Assembly: GCF_007489285.1 (NCBI RefSeq)
Contig: NZ_VLIY01000008.1
Location: 156,089 to 220,088 of the forward strand
Direction of reading: 5' to 3'
DNA: 64,000 nucleotides
Origin: Skermania sp. ID1734
GTDB taxonomy: Bacteria; Actinomycetota; Actinomycetes; Mycobacteriales; Mycobacteriaceae
Under the pieces are notes generated by a model that saw only the letters and a list, made by a program, of their open reading frames with translations, was not told the origin of the DNA and did not search any database. The position numbers and the translations under genes were made by a program. Positions 15,431 to 24,330 of the stretch are shown one piece after another (position 1 is the stretch's first letter; each line of letters begins with the position of its first letter).

Positions 15431-16342
15431 GTGGTCAATCCCTCGATGAACTTCCTCGCCTCCGAATCGGCCCGGGTGCTGCGTGGGCTGGCGGGACTGC
15501 TCGAACCGGCTCGCCAGCCCACGGCCCCCGCCCAACACCAGGTCCGCGAGTTTCGCATCGACGATCTTGCCCGCGAAGCCGGGATGAGCGTGCGCAATGT
15601 GCGCGTCTACCAGGACCGCGGCTTGTTGCCGCCGCCGCGGCGCGAAGGCCGCACCGGCTGGTACAACGAATCGCATCTGGCTCGACTGGACCTGATCGGT
15701 CGCATGCTCGACCGCGGCTACACCTTCGCAACGATCAGCGAACTACTCACTGCGGCCCAGTACGGCATGCGCGTGGAGGAGGTCCTCGACACCGATCGTC
15801 TCGATACATCCCGGCCCAGCTACACCCAGGACGCGACTCTCACGCTCGAGGAATTGCGCGAGGTTTTCGGCTCGGAACAGTTCGAGCAGAACGTGCAACG
15901 CGCGCTGAAGGCCGGCCTGGTTCGCGAGGAAAGCGGCAACCGGTACCGCATCGCCAACGAACGCCTCCTCGAGGCCGCCCGGCTGCTCTTCGACGCCGGC
16001 GTGCCGATGGCCGAGATCATCGACCAGGCCGGGGCGGTCCGCCGCGACCTCGTCGATATCGCGAACCGGTTCGTCAAGCTCGTGACCGACCGTTACCTGC
16101 CCGCCGACGGCCGACCGGTAGCCCTCGATGAGTTCGCGGTCAACGAAATAGCGGAACTGGTGACCAAGGCCCGCGCGACTGTGCATGACGTGGTGAACTC
16201 CCTGCTCCTCGATGCCATGGAAGAGGCGATCGCGCAGGGCCTCGAGGATGCCGCGAGCCGGATGTTTGCTGGCGACGACGACCAAGTGTTTGCTTCCGGC
16301 AAACGGGGTAATTCAAACAACACTGAAGAGATTTCGTGCTAA
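15431..16342 (+). CDS. MerR family transcriptional regulator, 303 aa
   Basis: The winged-helix domain is near residues 41-110: RIDDLAREAGMSVRNVRVYQ, GLLPPPRREGRTGWYNESH and LARLDLIGRMLDRGYTFATI. This is the MerR DNA-binding pattern followed by a dimerisation helix. The C-terminal 190 residues are helical with no metal-binding Cys cluster, so the effector is probably organic or a protein. GTG 15431 is chosen because AGGAGG lies 11 bases upstream; ATG 15446 is an alternative. The promoter at 15336-15366 has the long spacer typical of MerR control. An alpha/beta hydrolase gene follows after 58 bases. Confidence 0.83.
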   Translation: MVNPSMNFLASESARVLRGLAGLLEPARQPTAPAQHQVREFRIDDLAREAGMSVRNVRVYQDRGLLPPPRREGRTGWYNESHLARLDLIGRMLDRGYTFATISELLTAAQYGMRVEEVLDTDRLDTSRPSYTQDATLTLEELREVFGSEQFEQNVQRALKAGLVREESGNRYRIANERLLEAARLLFDAGVPMAEIIDQAGAVRRDLVDIANRFVKLVTDRYLPADGRPVALDEFAVNEIAELVTKARATVHDVVNSLLLDAMEEAIAQGLEDAASRMFAGDDDQVFASGKRGNSNNTEEISC

Positions 16343-16400
16343 CGCGAGCAAGCGTCGTGCAAGCACGCTACTGTGAGCAGCGACACAAAGGAGTGTTCAA

Positions 16401-17465
16401 TTGAGCCCACACAAGAGCCTTGCGCGCACGCTTTCGGGCGCGGGTCTAGGCGCCGGCGCGGTCGGAACTTTCGTTGCCGCGCGGCGGCGCAGCCACCGCT
16501 CCGAGCGGAGCAGCTCCGGTAGCGACCTCTTGCTCGCCACGCCCTCGACCGAGCCTGAAGTCATCCCGGTGACCACCGCCGACGGCGCCCAGCTTCGAGT
16601 ACACGCATACGGGCCGGTGGACGGCGATCCGATCGTCTTCAGCCACGGCTGGACCTGCTCGATCGAGTACTGGTACCCGCAGATCAACGCGTTGTCCGAG
16701 AAGTACCGCGTCATCGCTTATGACCAGCGCGGACACGGCAAAAGCGAAATGGGCGAGCGGGAACCGGGCGCGGACGTGCTCGGCGACGACCTGGCCGCCG
16801 TGATTGCGGCCGCGGTGGCGCCGCGTCGCAAGGCCCTGATCGTGGGCCACAGCATGGGCGGAATGACCATCATGGCGTGGGCAAGCCGGCATCCGAAGCA
16901 GGCCGAGCGCAAGGCGTCGGCAGTATTGCTGGCCAACACGGGTGCCGATCACCTCGTCTCGGAAACGAAGCTGGTACCGCTGCCCGCATTCGCCGCGTTC
17001 GCGAAAGACGCCGTCGCCGGAGTCGTGCTCGGTGCTCCGGTACCGCTGCCGGGCGGCGCGATGACCCGTGGGATCTTCCGCAACCGCGTCATGTCGCCGA
17101 CGTCGTCGCGACGGCAGGTCGAGTTCGCGCAGCGGATCATCTTGGCCTGCAAGGGCCGCGTGCGGGCACAGTGGGGGCTGGCCCTGGCCAAGTTCGATCT
17201 GCTCGACGGCCTGGCGAACCTGAACGTTCCCGTGTCGGTCATCGGTGGCAGCATCGACAAATTGACCCCGCCGCAGCACTCCGAGCGACTCGTCGCGGAG
17301 TTGGAGCGCAACGGCAACCTCGACCGTTTCCTCATGATCGAGGGCGTCGGACACCTGGCCAACATCGAGGCCATCGACCAGTTCAACGCCGAGGTCATTC
17401 GGCTGCGTTCGCTGGGCAAGCGCGGTCGTCGTTCACGCGCCGGCCTCGCCGTCGTCGCGAGTTAG
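16401..17465 (+). CDS. Alpha/beta-fold hydrolase, 354 aa
   Basis: TTG 16401 is preceded by AAAGGAG at the right distance. The N-terminal 40 residues are basic with a short hydrophobic Gly/Ala stretch, possibly a membrane or export signal. The hydrolase core shows VFSHGWTCS (oxyanion hole), GHSMGG with the nucleophile Ser, and VGHLANIE carrying the catalytic His near the end. Close relatives are mycobacterial lipases/esterases. It follows the MerR gene and may be under that regulator. Its last 4 bases overlap purU on the other strand. Confidence 0.82.
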   Translation: MSPHKSLARTLSGAGLGAGAVGTFVAARRRSHRSERSSSGSDLLLATPSTEPEVIPVTTADGAQLRVHAYGPVDGDPIVFSHGWTCSIEYWYPQINALSEKYRVIAYDQRGHGKSEMGEREPGADVLGDDLAAVIAAAVAPRRKALIVGHSMGGMTIMAWASRHPKQAERKASAVLLANTGADHLVSETKLVPLPAFAAFAKDAVAGVVLGAPVPLPGGAMTRGIFRNRVMSPTSSRRQVEFAQRIILACKGRVRAQWGLALAKFDLLDGLANLNVPVSVIGGSIDKLTPPQHSERLVAELERNGNLDRFLMIEGVGHLANIEAIDQFNAEVIRLRSLGKRGRRSRAGLAVVAS

Positions 17466-18346
17466 TTGAAGATCACGGTCTTACGACCGTGCACGAGCAC
17501 TCGATCCTCGAGGTGCCAGCGTAAGCCCCTCGATAGCACCAGCTTCTCGATGTCGCGTCCGCGGCGAACCATGTCGCGCACGTCGTCGCTGTGATCGACC
17601 CGGATGACGTCCTGCTCGATGATCGGCCCGGCGTCGAGTTCGGCGGTCACGTAGTGACAGGTCGCGCCGATCAGCTTCACGCCGCGCGCATGCGCCTGGT
17701 GATAGGGCTTGGCGCCGACGAACGACGGCAAGAAGCTGTGGTGAATATTGAGCACCCGACCGGACCAGTGCTCACATAATTCCGGCGGCAGAATCTGCAT
17801 GAACCGGGCTAGCACCACGGCGTGCGGACGGTGCACGTCGACGAGTTTCCGCACCTCTTCGAACGCCGGTCCGCGCTCGGCCGGGTCGGCAGGAAACTGC
17901 ACCAGGTGGAACGGCACGTGATGCGCCTCGGCGACCGAGCCGAGATCGGGGTGATTACCGATGACCGCTTCGATACTGGCCGGCAGTTCGCCGTCCGCGG
18001 ACCGGCCCAGCAGATCGTGCAGGCAGTGCCCCTCCTTGCTGACCAGCAGCACCACTCGCTTGCGCTCGCCGGTGTCGTGCAGCGACCAATCCGTTTCCGG
18101 CCCCAGGGCATCGGCCACCGCGGCGAAGCGGGCACGGAGTTCATCGGCGCCGATGGTCAGGGATGACGCCCGGATCGCCTGCCGGGTGAAGAACCAGCCG
18201 GTGCCTTCGTCGCTGTGGTAGCCCGCTTCCACGATCCAGCCGCCGAGGTCGGCGATGAACGAGCTGATCCGGGCCACGACACCGGTTTGGTCGCGGCAGC
18301 CGAGGGTCAGGACGAAGCGCCGGTCAGGCTGCGTGGGTGCGGTCAC
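17462..18346 (-). CDS. purU: Formyltetrahydrofolate deformylase PurU, 294 aa
   Basis: An N-terminal ACT domain (residues about 10-90, starting [16 protein letters not shown]) is followed by a formyl-transferase domain with [19 protein letters not shown] (about 228-246) and the catalytic Asp in ELDAGPII. The enzyme hydrolyses 10-formyl-THF to formate and THF, feeding PurT-type purine synthesis and balancing one-carbon pools. GTG 18346 lies exactly six bases after TAGCCT on the minus strand, indicating a leaderless transcript. It is divergent from deoC with only 29 bases between. Confidence 0.93.
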   Translation of the reverse strand: MTAPTQPDRRFVLTLGCRDQTGVVARISSFIADLGGWIVEAGYHSDEGTGWFFTRQAIRASSLTIGADELRARFAAVADALGPETDWSLHDTGERKRVVLLVSKEGHCLHDLLGRSADGELPASIEAVIGNHPDLGSVAEAHHVPFHLVQFPADPAERGPAFEEVRKLVDVHRPHAVVLARFMQILPPELCEHWSGRVLNIHHSFLPSFVGAKPYHQAHARGVKLIGATCHYVTAELDAGPIIEQDVIRVDHSDDVRDMVRRGRDIEKLVLSRGLRWHLEDRVLVHGRKTVIFN

Positions 18347-18375
18347 CCGAAAAGGCTACGCGTAAGGTTCCCGCC
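18347..18375. promoter_or_regulatory. Compact divergent leaderless promoter, purU / deoC
   Basis: On the minus strand TAGCCT (18358-18353) is followed by six bases and the purU GTG. On the plus strand TAAGGT (18363-18368) is followed by seven bases and the deoC GTG. Both fit the TANNNT-N6/7-start pattern of leaderless actinobacterial genes; the two -10 boxes lie only four bases apart. Confidence 0.6.
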
Positions 18376-19038
18376 GTGCCGCTCACTTACGACCGGGCCA
18401 CCGTGGCCAAGCTCATCGATCACACGCTCCTCAAACCGGAGGCCACCGCCGAAGATGTGCAGGCACTCGTGGACGAGGCCACCGAACTCGGCGTGTATGC
18501 CGTCTGCGTGTCGCCCGCCATGCTGCCGGTTCACGCCGACGGACTCGTGATCGCGACGGTCGCCGGATTCCCGTCGGGGAAGCACCATTCGCTGGTCAAA
18601 GGCGCCGAGGCCAGGCTCGCGGTGGAGCAGGGCGCCCGGGAGGTCGACATGGTGATCGACATCGGTGCGGCCGTTGCCGGCGACTACAACGCCGTGCTTG
18701 CCGACATTCTGACCGTGCGCGAGGCGGTGGGTCGCGATGTGGTGCTGAAGGTCATCATCGAATCGGCGGCGCTGAGCGACGAGGCGATCGTGGGGTGTTG
18801 CCGCGCCGCCGCCCGCGCGGGCGCAGATTTTGTGAAGACGTCCACCGGTTTTCACCCCGCGGGCGGAGCCACCGTGGCGGCGGTGCGACTCATGGCCGAC
18901 ACGGTGGGTGGCCGCCTCGGGGTGAAAGCAAGCGGCGGCATTCGGACGGCCGAGCAGGCGATCGCTTTGCTCGAGGCCGGTGCGACGCGGCTCGGGCTCA
19001 GTGGCAGCCGGGCGGTGCTGGATGGGCTGGAAGACTGA
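18376..19038 (+). CDS. deoC: Deoxyribose-phosphate aldolase DeoC, 220 aa
   Basis: [11 protein letters not shown] is the N-terminal signature. The Schiff-base Lys is in [15 protein letters not shown] (about residue 155) and the second active-site Lys in [10 protein letters not shown] (about 184). The enzyme cleaves 2-deoxyribose-5-phosphate to glyceraldehyde-3-phosphate and acetaldehyde in deoxynucleoside catabolism. GTG 18376 is preferred to a longer start at 18337, which would overlap purU and its promoter. The position matches Rv0478. Confidence 0.93.
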   Translation: MPLTYDRATVAKLIDHTLLKPEATAEDVQALVDEATELGVYAVCVSPAMLPVHADGLVIATVAGFPSGKHHSLVKGAEARLAVEQGAREVDMVIDIGAAVAGDYNAVLADILTVREAVGRDVVLKVIIESAALSDEAIVGCCRAAARAGADFVKTSTGFHPAGGATVAAVRLMADTVGGRLGVKASGGIRTAEQAIALLEAGATRLGLSGSRAVLDGLED

Positions 19039-19042
19039 CGGT

Positions 19043-19399
19043 TCAGTCGAGCGTGACGCGGACTTTCACCCCGCCCTTTCCGTCCTCGATGGCCTGGCCT
19101 TGACCGGTGTATTCGACGCCGCGGATGCGAATGCGAACCGGCGCGGGGGTGCGCAGATTCCGCCACCACTGCTTGCGTTCGGGCCATTCGATCCCGATCT
19201 GTACCTCATTGCCGGTCCGGACATAGCCCACGGGAAATGCGTACTCGCGGCCGGTCTTTCGGCCGGTCACGGTCAGCGTCGCCATCTGCCCGCTGGCCAC
19301 GAAGTGCAACGGTGAGGCAAGGATTCCGCTCAGCAGCGGGTTCACCGTGCGGTTGACGACGGCGAAGATCGCACGATCGACTGAGCCCTGGGTGGTCAT
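19043..19399 (-). CDS. Deazaflavin (F420)-dependent nitroreductase family protein, 118 aa
   Basis: The sequence fits the Ddn/DUF385 split-barrel family: LTVTGRKTGREYAFPVGYVR in the middle and WWRNLRTPAPVRIRIRG in the second half, near the expected F420-contacting region. ATG 19399 follows GGAGG and overlaps the LmeA-like gene stop by four bases (ATGA). Such proteins use F420H2 or act as small quinone reductases. It is shorter at the N-terminus than Ddn. It meets deoC tail to tail with a 4-base gap. Confidence 0.8.
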   Translation of the reverse strand: MTTQGSVDRAIFAVVNRTVNPLLSGILASPLHFVASGQMATLTVTGRKTGREYAFPVGYVRTGNEVQIGIEWPERKQWWRNLRTPAPVRIRIRGVEYTGQGQAIEDGKGGVKVRVTLD

Positions 19400-20172
19400 A
19401 CAAGTCCTCCGCACTGCGAGTTCTGGTCGGCGCGCGGCAAGGTGTACTGCCCGCCCGCCAAGGTCATCTCGATCCCGTTGTCGGTCACCTGGAACGTCTT
19501 CGGCGTCATGCCCAGCGGGTAGCTCTGCAGGCTTTCGCTCATCACCTTGACGATGCCGTCGACCAGGTCGGTGGGGATGCCGAGACCGAGGATCTCGGCG
19601 TTCACGGTGTCAACGGCGATGGTGCCGTCGCTGATGTGCGGGTGCACGGTGAGCTTGGCCAACCCGGCCGGCCCGATGTCGAACTCCAGCGTGCCGTCGG
19701 AGGCATTGGAGTGCACCGCGGACACCAGCGCGCCGAACGACTGGTCCTGCAGTGTCGACTGGATGCCGTCGGTTGACCACTTCACGTCCGCGCTCGAGCT
19801 GCCGATGGTCCCGGAACTGTCGGCCGAGTTTTGCAGCTGAATGTCGTTGATCCGCGCGTGCACATGCATGTCCTTGGCTGGGCCGAAGGCGCTGTCATCG
19901 CTGTCGACGGTGATGTACGGGACGTCCTTGTCCAGCATTTGCACCAACATCGGCTTGGGGCTCAGTCCGATGTCGACGTTGGTGCCGAGCTCATTGCGGA
20001 ATTGCTGGCTCATGCAGCTCTTTACGGTGTGCCGGGCGTAAAACTCGCCGCCCACAAGCGCGACGACGAGTGCCGCGACGATCACTCCGGCGGTGATGAG
20101 GACCCAGTGCCGGCGGCGCAGCGGCGGCTTTGACGGGGGCGCGGTGCTGGTGGCAGTCGTTGATGGGGCCAT
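19396..20172 (-). CDS. LmeA-like phospholipid-binding protein (DUF2993), 258 aa
   Basis: After a Ser/Thr/Pro-rich start there is one transmembrane or signal-anchor helix (about residues 25-47, WVLITAGVIVAALVVALVGG). The rest is an extracytoplasmic beta-rich domain of the DUF2993/LmeA type. LmeA binds phosphoinositides in the mycobacterial periplasm and supports lipomannan elongation. ATG 20172 (MAPST) is chosen over a longer start at 20271 that would run into the promoter of the divergent gene. The F420-type reductase gene follows with a 4-base overlap. Confidence 0.8.
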   Translation of the reverse strand: MAPSTTATSTAPPSKPPLRRRHWVLITAGVIVAALVVALVGGEFYARHTVKSCMSQQFRNELGTNVDIGLSPKPMLVQMLDKDVPYITVDSDDSAFGPAKDMHVHARINDIQLQNSADSSGTIGSSSADVKWSTDGIQSTLQDQSFGALVSAVHSNASDGTLEFDIGPAGLAKLTVHPHISDGTIAVDTVNAEILGLGIPTDLVDGIVKVMSESLQSYPLGMTPKTFQVTDNGIEMTLAGGQYTLPRADQNSQCGGLV

Positions 20173-20277
20173 GCTCGACGATTCTTCCCGATATTTATTA
20201 ACGGTCTCTGTGATTTCTCCTGCGCGGATGGTGAAGGTACGTACGCGAATTTCGTGCGCCCGGCCCTGCACCGGCGG

Positions 20278-20289
20278 TAGCGTTCGACC
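20278..20289 (+). promoter_or_regulatory. -10 box of a leaderless gene (AbiEi-like)
   Basis: TAGCGT (20278-20283) stands exactly six bases before ATG 20290, the spacing expected for leaderless transcription. No ribosome site precedes the ATG. Confidence 0.5.
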
Positions 20290-20892
20290 ATGACGGGCAT
20301 CATCGATGCCTCATCGGCAGCCCCATCGTGGTCGGCGGTCATGCAGACCGCCGCCGATCAGGGCGGATACGTCACGGCCGGGCAAATTCTGCGCTGCGGT
20401 GTCGGGGCCCGTGAGTTCGCCGACGCGATCGCCGCCGGACGGTTGATCCGGATTCGCCGCGACTTGCTGCGCGTGCCGAGCGGACGGATCAGCAGGTTCG
20501 ACGACCTCGCCCAGTGTTGCGCCTGGTTCGAGGGCGCAGCCACGGTCTCGCACCACACCGCTGCGGAATTGCACGGCATGGGCCGGTTGCATCCGGCGTA
20601 CACGCACATCTGCGTCGGCGCGATGACTCGTCCGCCGGTCCCGCGCGTCGCGGTGCACCGGCGGTTCGTTCAGCCCGGGGAGGTGGGGGTCGCGGACGGG
20701 TTTCGGGTGACCACGCCGGCGCGCACCGTCGTCGACCTGGCCGCTGTGGGCGTGGGTCAACTCGCGCTCAACGAGGTGGTCGCCGACGGGATGGCCATCG
20801 GCAGGCTCGCCGTTGCAGAGGTTTTGGCGGCGGTTCGAACCAGCCCGCGGACCGTGATCGAGCGGGTGGAGCGGGCACTGTCGGCGTGTTAG
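20290..20892 (+). CDS. AbiEi-type antitoxin-domain protein, orphan, 200 aa
   Basis: The N-terminal 60 residues form the winged-helix domain found in AbiEi antitoxins and related actinobacterial proteins (QGGYVTAGQILRCGV...AAGRLIRIRRDLLRV). The middle holds HHTAAELHGMG and TTPARTVVDLA, as in the AbiEi C-terminal domain. No AbiEii nucleotidyltransferase toxin lies next to it, so it is better seen as an orphan regulator than as a working toxin-antitoxin pair. A TAGCGT box six bases before ATG suggests a leaderless transcript. It is divergent from the LmeA-like gene. Confidence 0.7.
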   Translation: MTGIIDASSAAPSWSAVMQTAADQGGYVTAGQILRCGVGAREFADAIAAGRLIRIRRDLLRVPSGRISRFDDLAQCCAWFEGAATVSHHTAAELHGMGRLHPAYTHICVGAMTRPPVPRVAVHRRFVQPGEVGVADGFRVTTPARTVVDLAAVGVGQLALNEVVADGMAIGRLAVAEVLAAVRTSPRTVIERVERALSAC

Positions 20893-20936
20893 TGCCTCCT
20901 TCGCGGGGCGCGGTGCCAGCGGATTAGGGTTCTGAC

Positions 20937-22409
20937 ATGCCCGTCGCAAAGGACCAGCTCGTCGGCATCGCGTTGCCCGAGTGTGGGGGTGCTCGCAGCA
21001 GCTCGGAATTCGGCCGCGCGGTTCTCGCTGATGCGGTGCGCAGCCATGACTCCGACCTGGCTCAGGTGATCGAGAGCTCGCCGACATGGCACGCGTCCTA
21101 TCCGGCGGCGTTTCGCTCGATGACGGCGCTGAGCGCAACCGCAGCCGAGACCGGCTTCGGCATCGCAGCGGACGGGCTCGCCTCGACTCGGGCGCTGTTG
21201 CGCGTGGCGTACGGCAAGTCGGAGGCGAGTGTCGCTGGCGCCGCATGGCGGGATCTTGGGGCGGATCTCGCGACCGAATCGGTGCACGGGTCCAGCAGCG
21301 CACAGTGCGTGCTGGAGGTGCCGTTCTCCGGCAGCGTGTTGTCGGGCCAGGCGCTGCGCGATCAGTTGCACCGCTGGCGTGACGACGGCATTGTCGAGCC
21401 CGGATTCGCGGCGGCGATCGAGCGGGTGATCGACAATCCGGACTGGCTGTCGATGCCTGGGTGCCAGGTCGTCGTCATCGGTGCGGGCGCGGAACTTGGC
21501 CCGTATGAGCCTTTTACTCGTTGGGGCGCAACGGTTTTGGCCGTCGATTTGCCGGGTGCGGATCGTTGGGGTCAGTTGCTCCAGACCGCGCGGACCGGAG
21601 CAGGAAGCGTGCGGTATCCACTCGGGCCGTGGGGTTCTGGGCTCGATGTGTCACAGCACTTCCCGCAATTGCGGCGGTGGATTCTGACCAACACCAGCGA
21701 GCGGTCCAAGGTGGTGTTCGGGACGTATGCCCGGGCCAGCGGGGTCGCGCAGGTCGAGTTGGCGGCGGCGGTGGATCTGGTTGCCGAGGATCTGCTCAGC
21801 CTGGAAAACGTCACGCTCGCCTACCTTGCATCGCCGCTCGACTGCTATGCCGTGGGGGCGGAGGTCGTGGCTGCGGCACGCGAGCGGTGGCGGGAGCGCG
21901 GTCGTCGCGCCGTCATCCAGGACATGCTGCGGATTGCGTCGCGGTCGGCGCTGTTCCGGCCGAACTACGCTTTCGAAGTCGTCGATGCCAACGGAAACCA
22001 TTGGGGGTTGGCCGACGCGCTGCTGCCGCTGCAGGGCGCAAACCACGCGTTGGCCCGGCGGCTGCAGCGGTGGCGTGCTCAGACGGCCGCGGCCGAAGGA
22101 CGCTCCGTGTCCTACAACATTGCCCCGCTGTCGTGGACGCAATCGGTCCGCGATCACCGGGTTCTCGCCGGCGCCTTGCACGGTGCGGGCGCGTTCGGTG
22201 TCGAGGTGTTCGAGGCGGAGACGGCGCGGGTGCTGATGGCAGCGAAGTTAGTCAGCGACGTCTTTGCGCCTGAGGGCCCTAGCGCCAATCCAGAGACGAC
22301 GTTTTATCGCGGCGCCGCGCACGGCGGGCTGTGGCGGCAGCCGTTCGAGCCGAAGTCGGTACTGGGGCTGGCCGCCGCTGCGGGGTATCCGCGTGCGGTG
22401 TTCGGTTAG
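20937..22409 (+). CDS. Unrecognised protein with a Rossmann-like segment, 490 aa
   Basis: I do not recognise the family. The N-terminal 160 residues are Ala/Ser rich and helical. Near residue 181, QVVVIGAGAELGPYEPFTRWGATVLAVDLP resembles (in two parts) a beta-alpha-beta nucleotide-binding unit with a GxGxxxG-like loop. The C-terminal half has conserved-looking blocks (FEVVDANGNHWGLADALLPLQG, YNIAPLSWTQSV, PKSVLGLAAAAGYPRAVFG). No signal peptide or transmembrane helix is seen. TAGGGT (20925-20930) lies six bases before ATG 20937, so it has its own leaderless promoter. A 25-bp hairpin ends the unit. A reductase or methyltransferase-like role is possible but unproven. Confidence 0.7.
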   Translation: MPVAKDQLVGIALPECGGARSSSEFGRAVLADAVRSHDSDLAQVIESSPTWHASYPAAFRSMTALSATAAETGFGIAADGLASTRALLRVAYGKSEASVAGAAWRDLGADLATESVHGSSSAQCVLEVPFSGSVLSGQALRDQLHRWRDDGIVEPGFAAAIERVIDNPDWLSMPGCQVVVIGAGAELGPYEPFTRWGATVLAVDLPGADRWGQLLQTARTGAGSVRYPLGPWGSGLDVSQHFPQLRRWILTNTSERSKVVFGTYARASGVAQVELAAAVDLVAEDLLSLENVTLAYLASPLDCYAVGAEVVAAARERWRERGRRAVIQDMLRIASRSALFRPNYAFEVVDANGNHWGLADALLPLQGANHALARRLQRWRAQTAAAEGRSVSYNIAPLSWTQSVRDHRVLAGALHGAGAFGVEVFEAETARVLMAAKLVSDVFAPEGPSANPETTFYRGAAHGGLWRQPFEPKSVLGLAAAAGYPRAVFG

Positions 22410-22439
22410 TCGGCTGGTCGGTACCCATCACCCCCCAAC

Positions 22440-22491
22440 CCCCCTGTGCGTGTTTTTTCACCGCCCGCGGTGAAAAAACACGCACAGGGGG
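22440..22491. terminator. Perfect 25-bp inverted repeat between convergent genes
   Basis: Bases 22440-22464 are the exact reverse complement of 22467-22491, with a 2-base spacer (cc). Each arm is C5/G5-capped and contains an A6/T6 run. It lies between the converging 490-aa gene and methyltransferase gene and should work as a terminator in both directions. Confidence 0.75.
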
Positions 22492-22502
22492 TCCCGTCAG
22501 GG

Positions 22503-23267
22503 TCAGGGTGCGACGAGCTCCCACGGCACGGTCAGCACGCAGTCGCGTATTCGCCGGCGCGGCAGATCGACCGGAATGCCCTGCGCATGCAGGGCGGTCA
22601 ACGTTTCCCGCCAGCGGGCGCGCGGGCCGAAGGCAGTGTGTCCGGCGCTGGCGAGCCACGCCCGGTCGACGGCGGCCAGCAGCGCGTGAATGGCTTCGCC
22701 GGCGACATTGCGGTGGATCAGCGCCTTCGGTAGCCGCTGCGCGACGTCGGAGGGCAACTCGACGGAAAACGGATCCCACGCCAGCGTCAGCGACACCGGT
22801 CCCGACTTGTCGAGCAGGATCCACGAGCAGTGCCTGCCGAGTTCGCCGCAGGTCCCTTCGATGATCAACCCATCGGGATGCAGGGCGGACTGCATCGCTG
22901 CCCACGCTGCAGCCACCTCCGATTCCGGATACTGACGCAGCACGTTGAACGCTCGGACCAGCGTCGGTCGCAGGCCTGCCAATTCGAATCCGCCCAGCCC
23001 GAACGTGACTCCGTTACGCGGCGGCGCCAACCGCTCCGGATCGATCTCGAGCCCCACCACACGCACGTCCCGACGGACGCGACGTAGCCGATGGGCCAAC
23101 TCGAAGGTGGTCACCGGATGCGCGCCGTAGCCGAGATCGACCACCAGCGGATCGGCCGCGAACTCCAAAGTCTTGCGCACCCGCGGGTGGTGAATCAGCC
23201 AGCGATCGCTGCGGCGCAACCGGTTGACGCCCGTGGTGCCGCGGGTGATCGTCCCGTAGGGCCGCAT
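22503..23267 (-). CDS. Class I SAM-dependent methyltransferase-like protein, 254 aa
   Basis: The SAM-site strand appears as PLVVDLGYGAHPVTTFELA (about 40-58), a glycine-containing loop, followed by VVGLEIDPERL with the ribose-binding acidic residue at the end of strand 2. The C-terminal half has LHPDGLIIEGTCGELGRH, the usual strand 5 region. The N-terminal 35 residues are basic (RRSDRWLIHH). Similar proteins sit beside DUF2505 genes in related actinobacteria. Substrate unknown. It ends in the bidirectional hairpin and starts 9 bases from the DUF2505 gene, so the three minus-strand genes probably form one operon. Confidence 0.72.
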   Translation of the reverse strand: MRPYGTITRGTTGVNRLRRSDRWLIHHPRVRKTLEFAADPLVVDLGYGAHPVTTFELAHRLRRVRRDVRVVGLEIDPERLAPPRNGVTFGLGGFELAGLRPTLVRAFNVLRQYPESEVAAAWAAMQSALHPDGLIIEGTCGELGRHCSWILLDKSGPVSLTLAWDPFSVELPSDVAQRLPKALIHRNVAGEAIHALLAAVDRAWLASAGHTAFGPRARWRETLTALHAQGIPVDLPRRRIRDCVLTVPWELVAP

Positions 23268-23276
23268 TCCGGCACG

Positions 23277-23789
23277 TTAGACCGGGTAATGCTGGTCGAG
23301 CCAGGTTTGGGTGATTTCCGCCTCGGCGCGGAACAGGTCGATCAGGTTGACCAGCATCAGCTGCTCGAGCTTGGGCCCGACCATCGGGATGTAGACCTTC
23401 GCCTCCGATGATGTGCGCAGCGTGCAGCCGAGCTCGGTCGGAAACAGCCGCATGGTGCCGGTGAGGCTACCGGGACCAGCGGGAATCGACGCCTCGTACT
23501 TGCCGGTGACCTCCTCGCCGAAGGCCGAATAGCTTTCCTTGCGGGTGATCACCATGTCCTTGCGCATGACCGCTTGCGCGATTTCCGGCAGCTCGGAGCG
23601 AGGCAAGATGTGGTGCAGCACCAGTTCGATACCGGAGTCGTCGACCGAGAAACTCTCGACGTGATTGGGGGAGTACTGCCGCATTTCCTCTACGCGCGCT
23701 TCCCAATAGTCGCGGTCGCACAGCGCGGAGTACACCTGCTTGGTGGTGTGACAGTTGTAGCGCGCGGAATAGTCGATGCGGCGGGCCAT
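23277..23789 (-). CDS. DUF2505 protein (Rv0481c-like), 170 aa
   Basis: DUF2505 proteins have a START/SRPBCC-like fold that may hold a hydrophobic ligand. The sequence starts MARRIDYSARYNCHTTKQVY and contains YWEARVEEM and VYIPMVGPKLEQLMLVNLIDLFRAEAEITQTWL (quoted as landmarks), all features of the family. It is the likely counterpart of Rv0481c beside murB. A second family member follows upstream, separated by 15 bases. Ligand unknown; cytoplasmic. Confidence 0.82.
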   Translation of the reverse strand: MARRIDYSARYNCHTTKQVYSALCDRDYWEARVEEMRQYSPNHVESFSVDDSGIELVLHHILPRSELPEIAQAVMRKDMVITRKESYSAFGEEVTGKYEASIPAGPGSLTGTMRLFPTELGCTLRTSSEAKVYIPMVGPKLEQLMLVNLIDLFRAEAEITQTWLDQHYPV

Positions 23790-23804
23790 GCTTGCAAAGG
23801 CTAC

Positions 23805-24305
23805 CTATCGATGGGCGGCAAGCCATTCCCGGGTGAACTCGTCCTCTTTTTCCAGCAGCCGCTGCAACTGCCCGGCCGCCGCGCTGGCAATCTTGTTGCC
23901 GATCAGTGGCACTCGCACATCGACAGCACCGTCGACGCGGAAAGTGCAGTGCTCGCCATCGGGTTCGAGATACAGATCGCCCCCCAGCGTGGCCGGCGCA
24001 CCCTCGACCTTTGCGGAGAAACTGCCGTGCGCGCGGCCGTCCTGCAGCGGCCCCCAGGTCTCCGTGCGGCTGATCAGCAGGTCGCCGCGACGGACCGCGG
24101 CAACGAAGCTCGGCAGCTTCTCGGCCGCGATTCCTTGAGTCATCTCGATGATGACCGTGTCACCGTCGGCGCGCAGCGACACGAGATCGGCCTGCGGACC
24201 ACCGACAGCCGCAAGCCTGTCGCGCCAATATTGTTCGCCACAAAATGCGGCGTGGGTGACCTCGACAGATGCGGGCAAGCCGATGGAGTGCACGATTGCT
24301 GCCAT
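23805..24305 (-). CDS. Second DUF2505 protein, 166 aa
   Basis: This is a diverged paralogue of the neighbouring DUF2505 gene: [19 protein letters not shown] at the start, [13 protein letters not shown] in the middle and [33 protein letters not shown] at the end align with the other copy by pattern. ATG 24305 is chosen; residues upstream of it belong to murB on the opposite strand. Its start codon overlaps an alternative murB ATG (24304), so the two genes share a very compact divergent promoter. Confidence 0.8.
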   Translation of the reverse strand: MAAIVHSIGLPASVEVTHAAFCGEQYWRDRLAAVGGPQADLVSLRADGDTVIIEMTQGIAAEKLPSFVAAVRRGDLLISRTETWGPLQDGRAHGSFSAKVEGAPATLGGDLYLEPDGEHCTFRVDGAVDVRVPLIGNKIASAAAGQLQRLLEKEDEFTREWLAAHR

Positions 24306-24330
24306 GAAGGGCACGCTACCGTTTGCTGCT

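Noticed and set aside
20290..20892. Complete AbiE toxin-antitoxin system
   Set aside because: Only the AbiEi-like domain protein is present; no nucleotidyltransferase (AbiEii) toxin is adjacent on either side.
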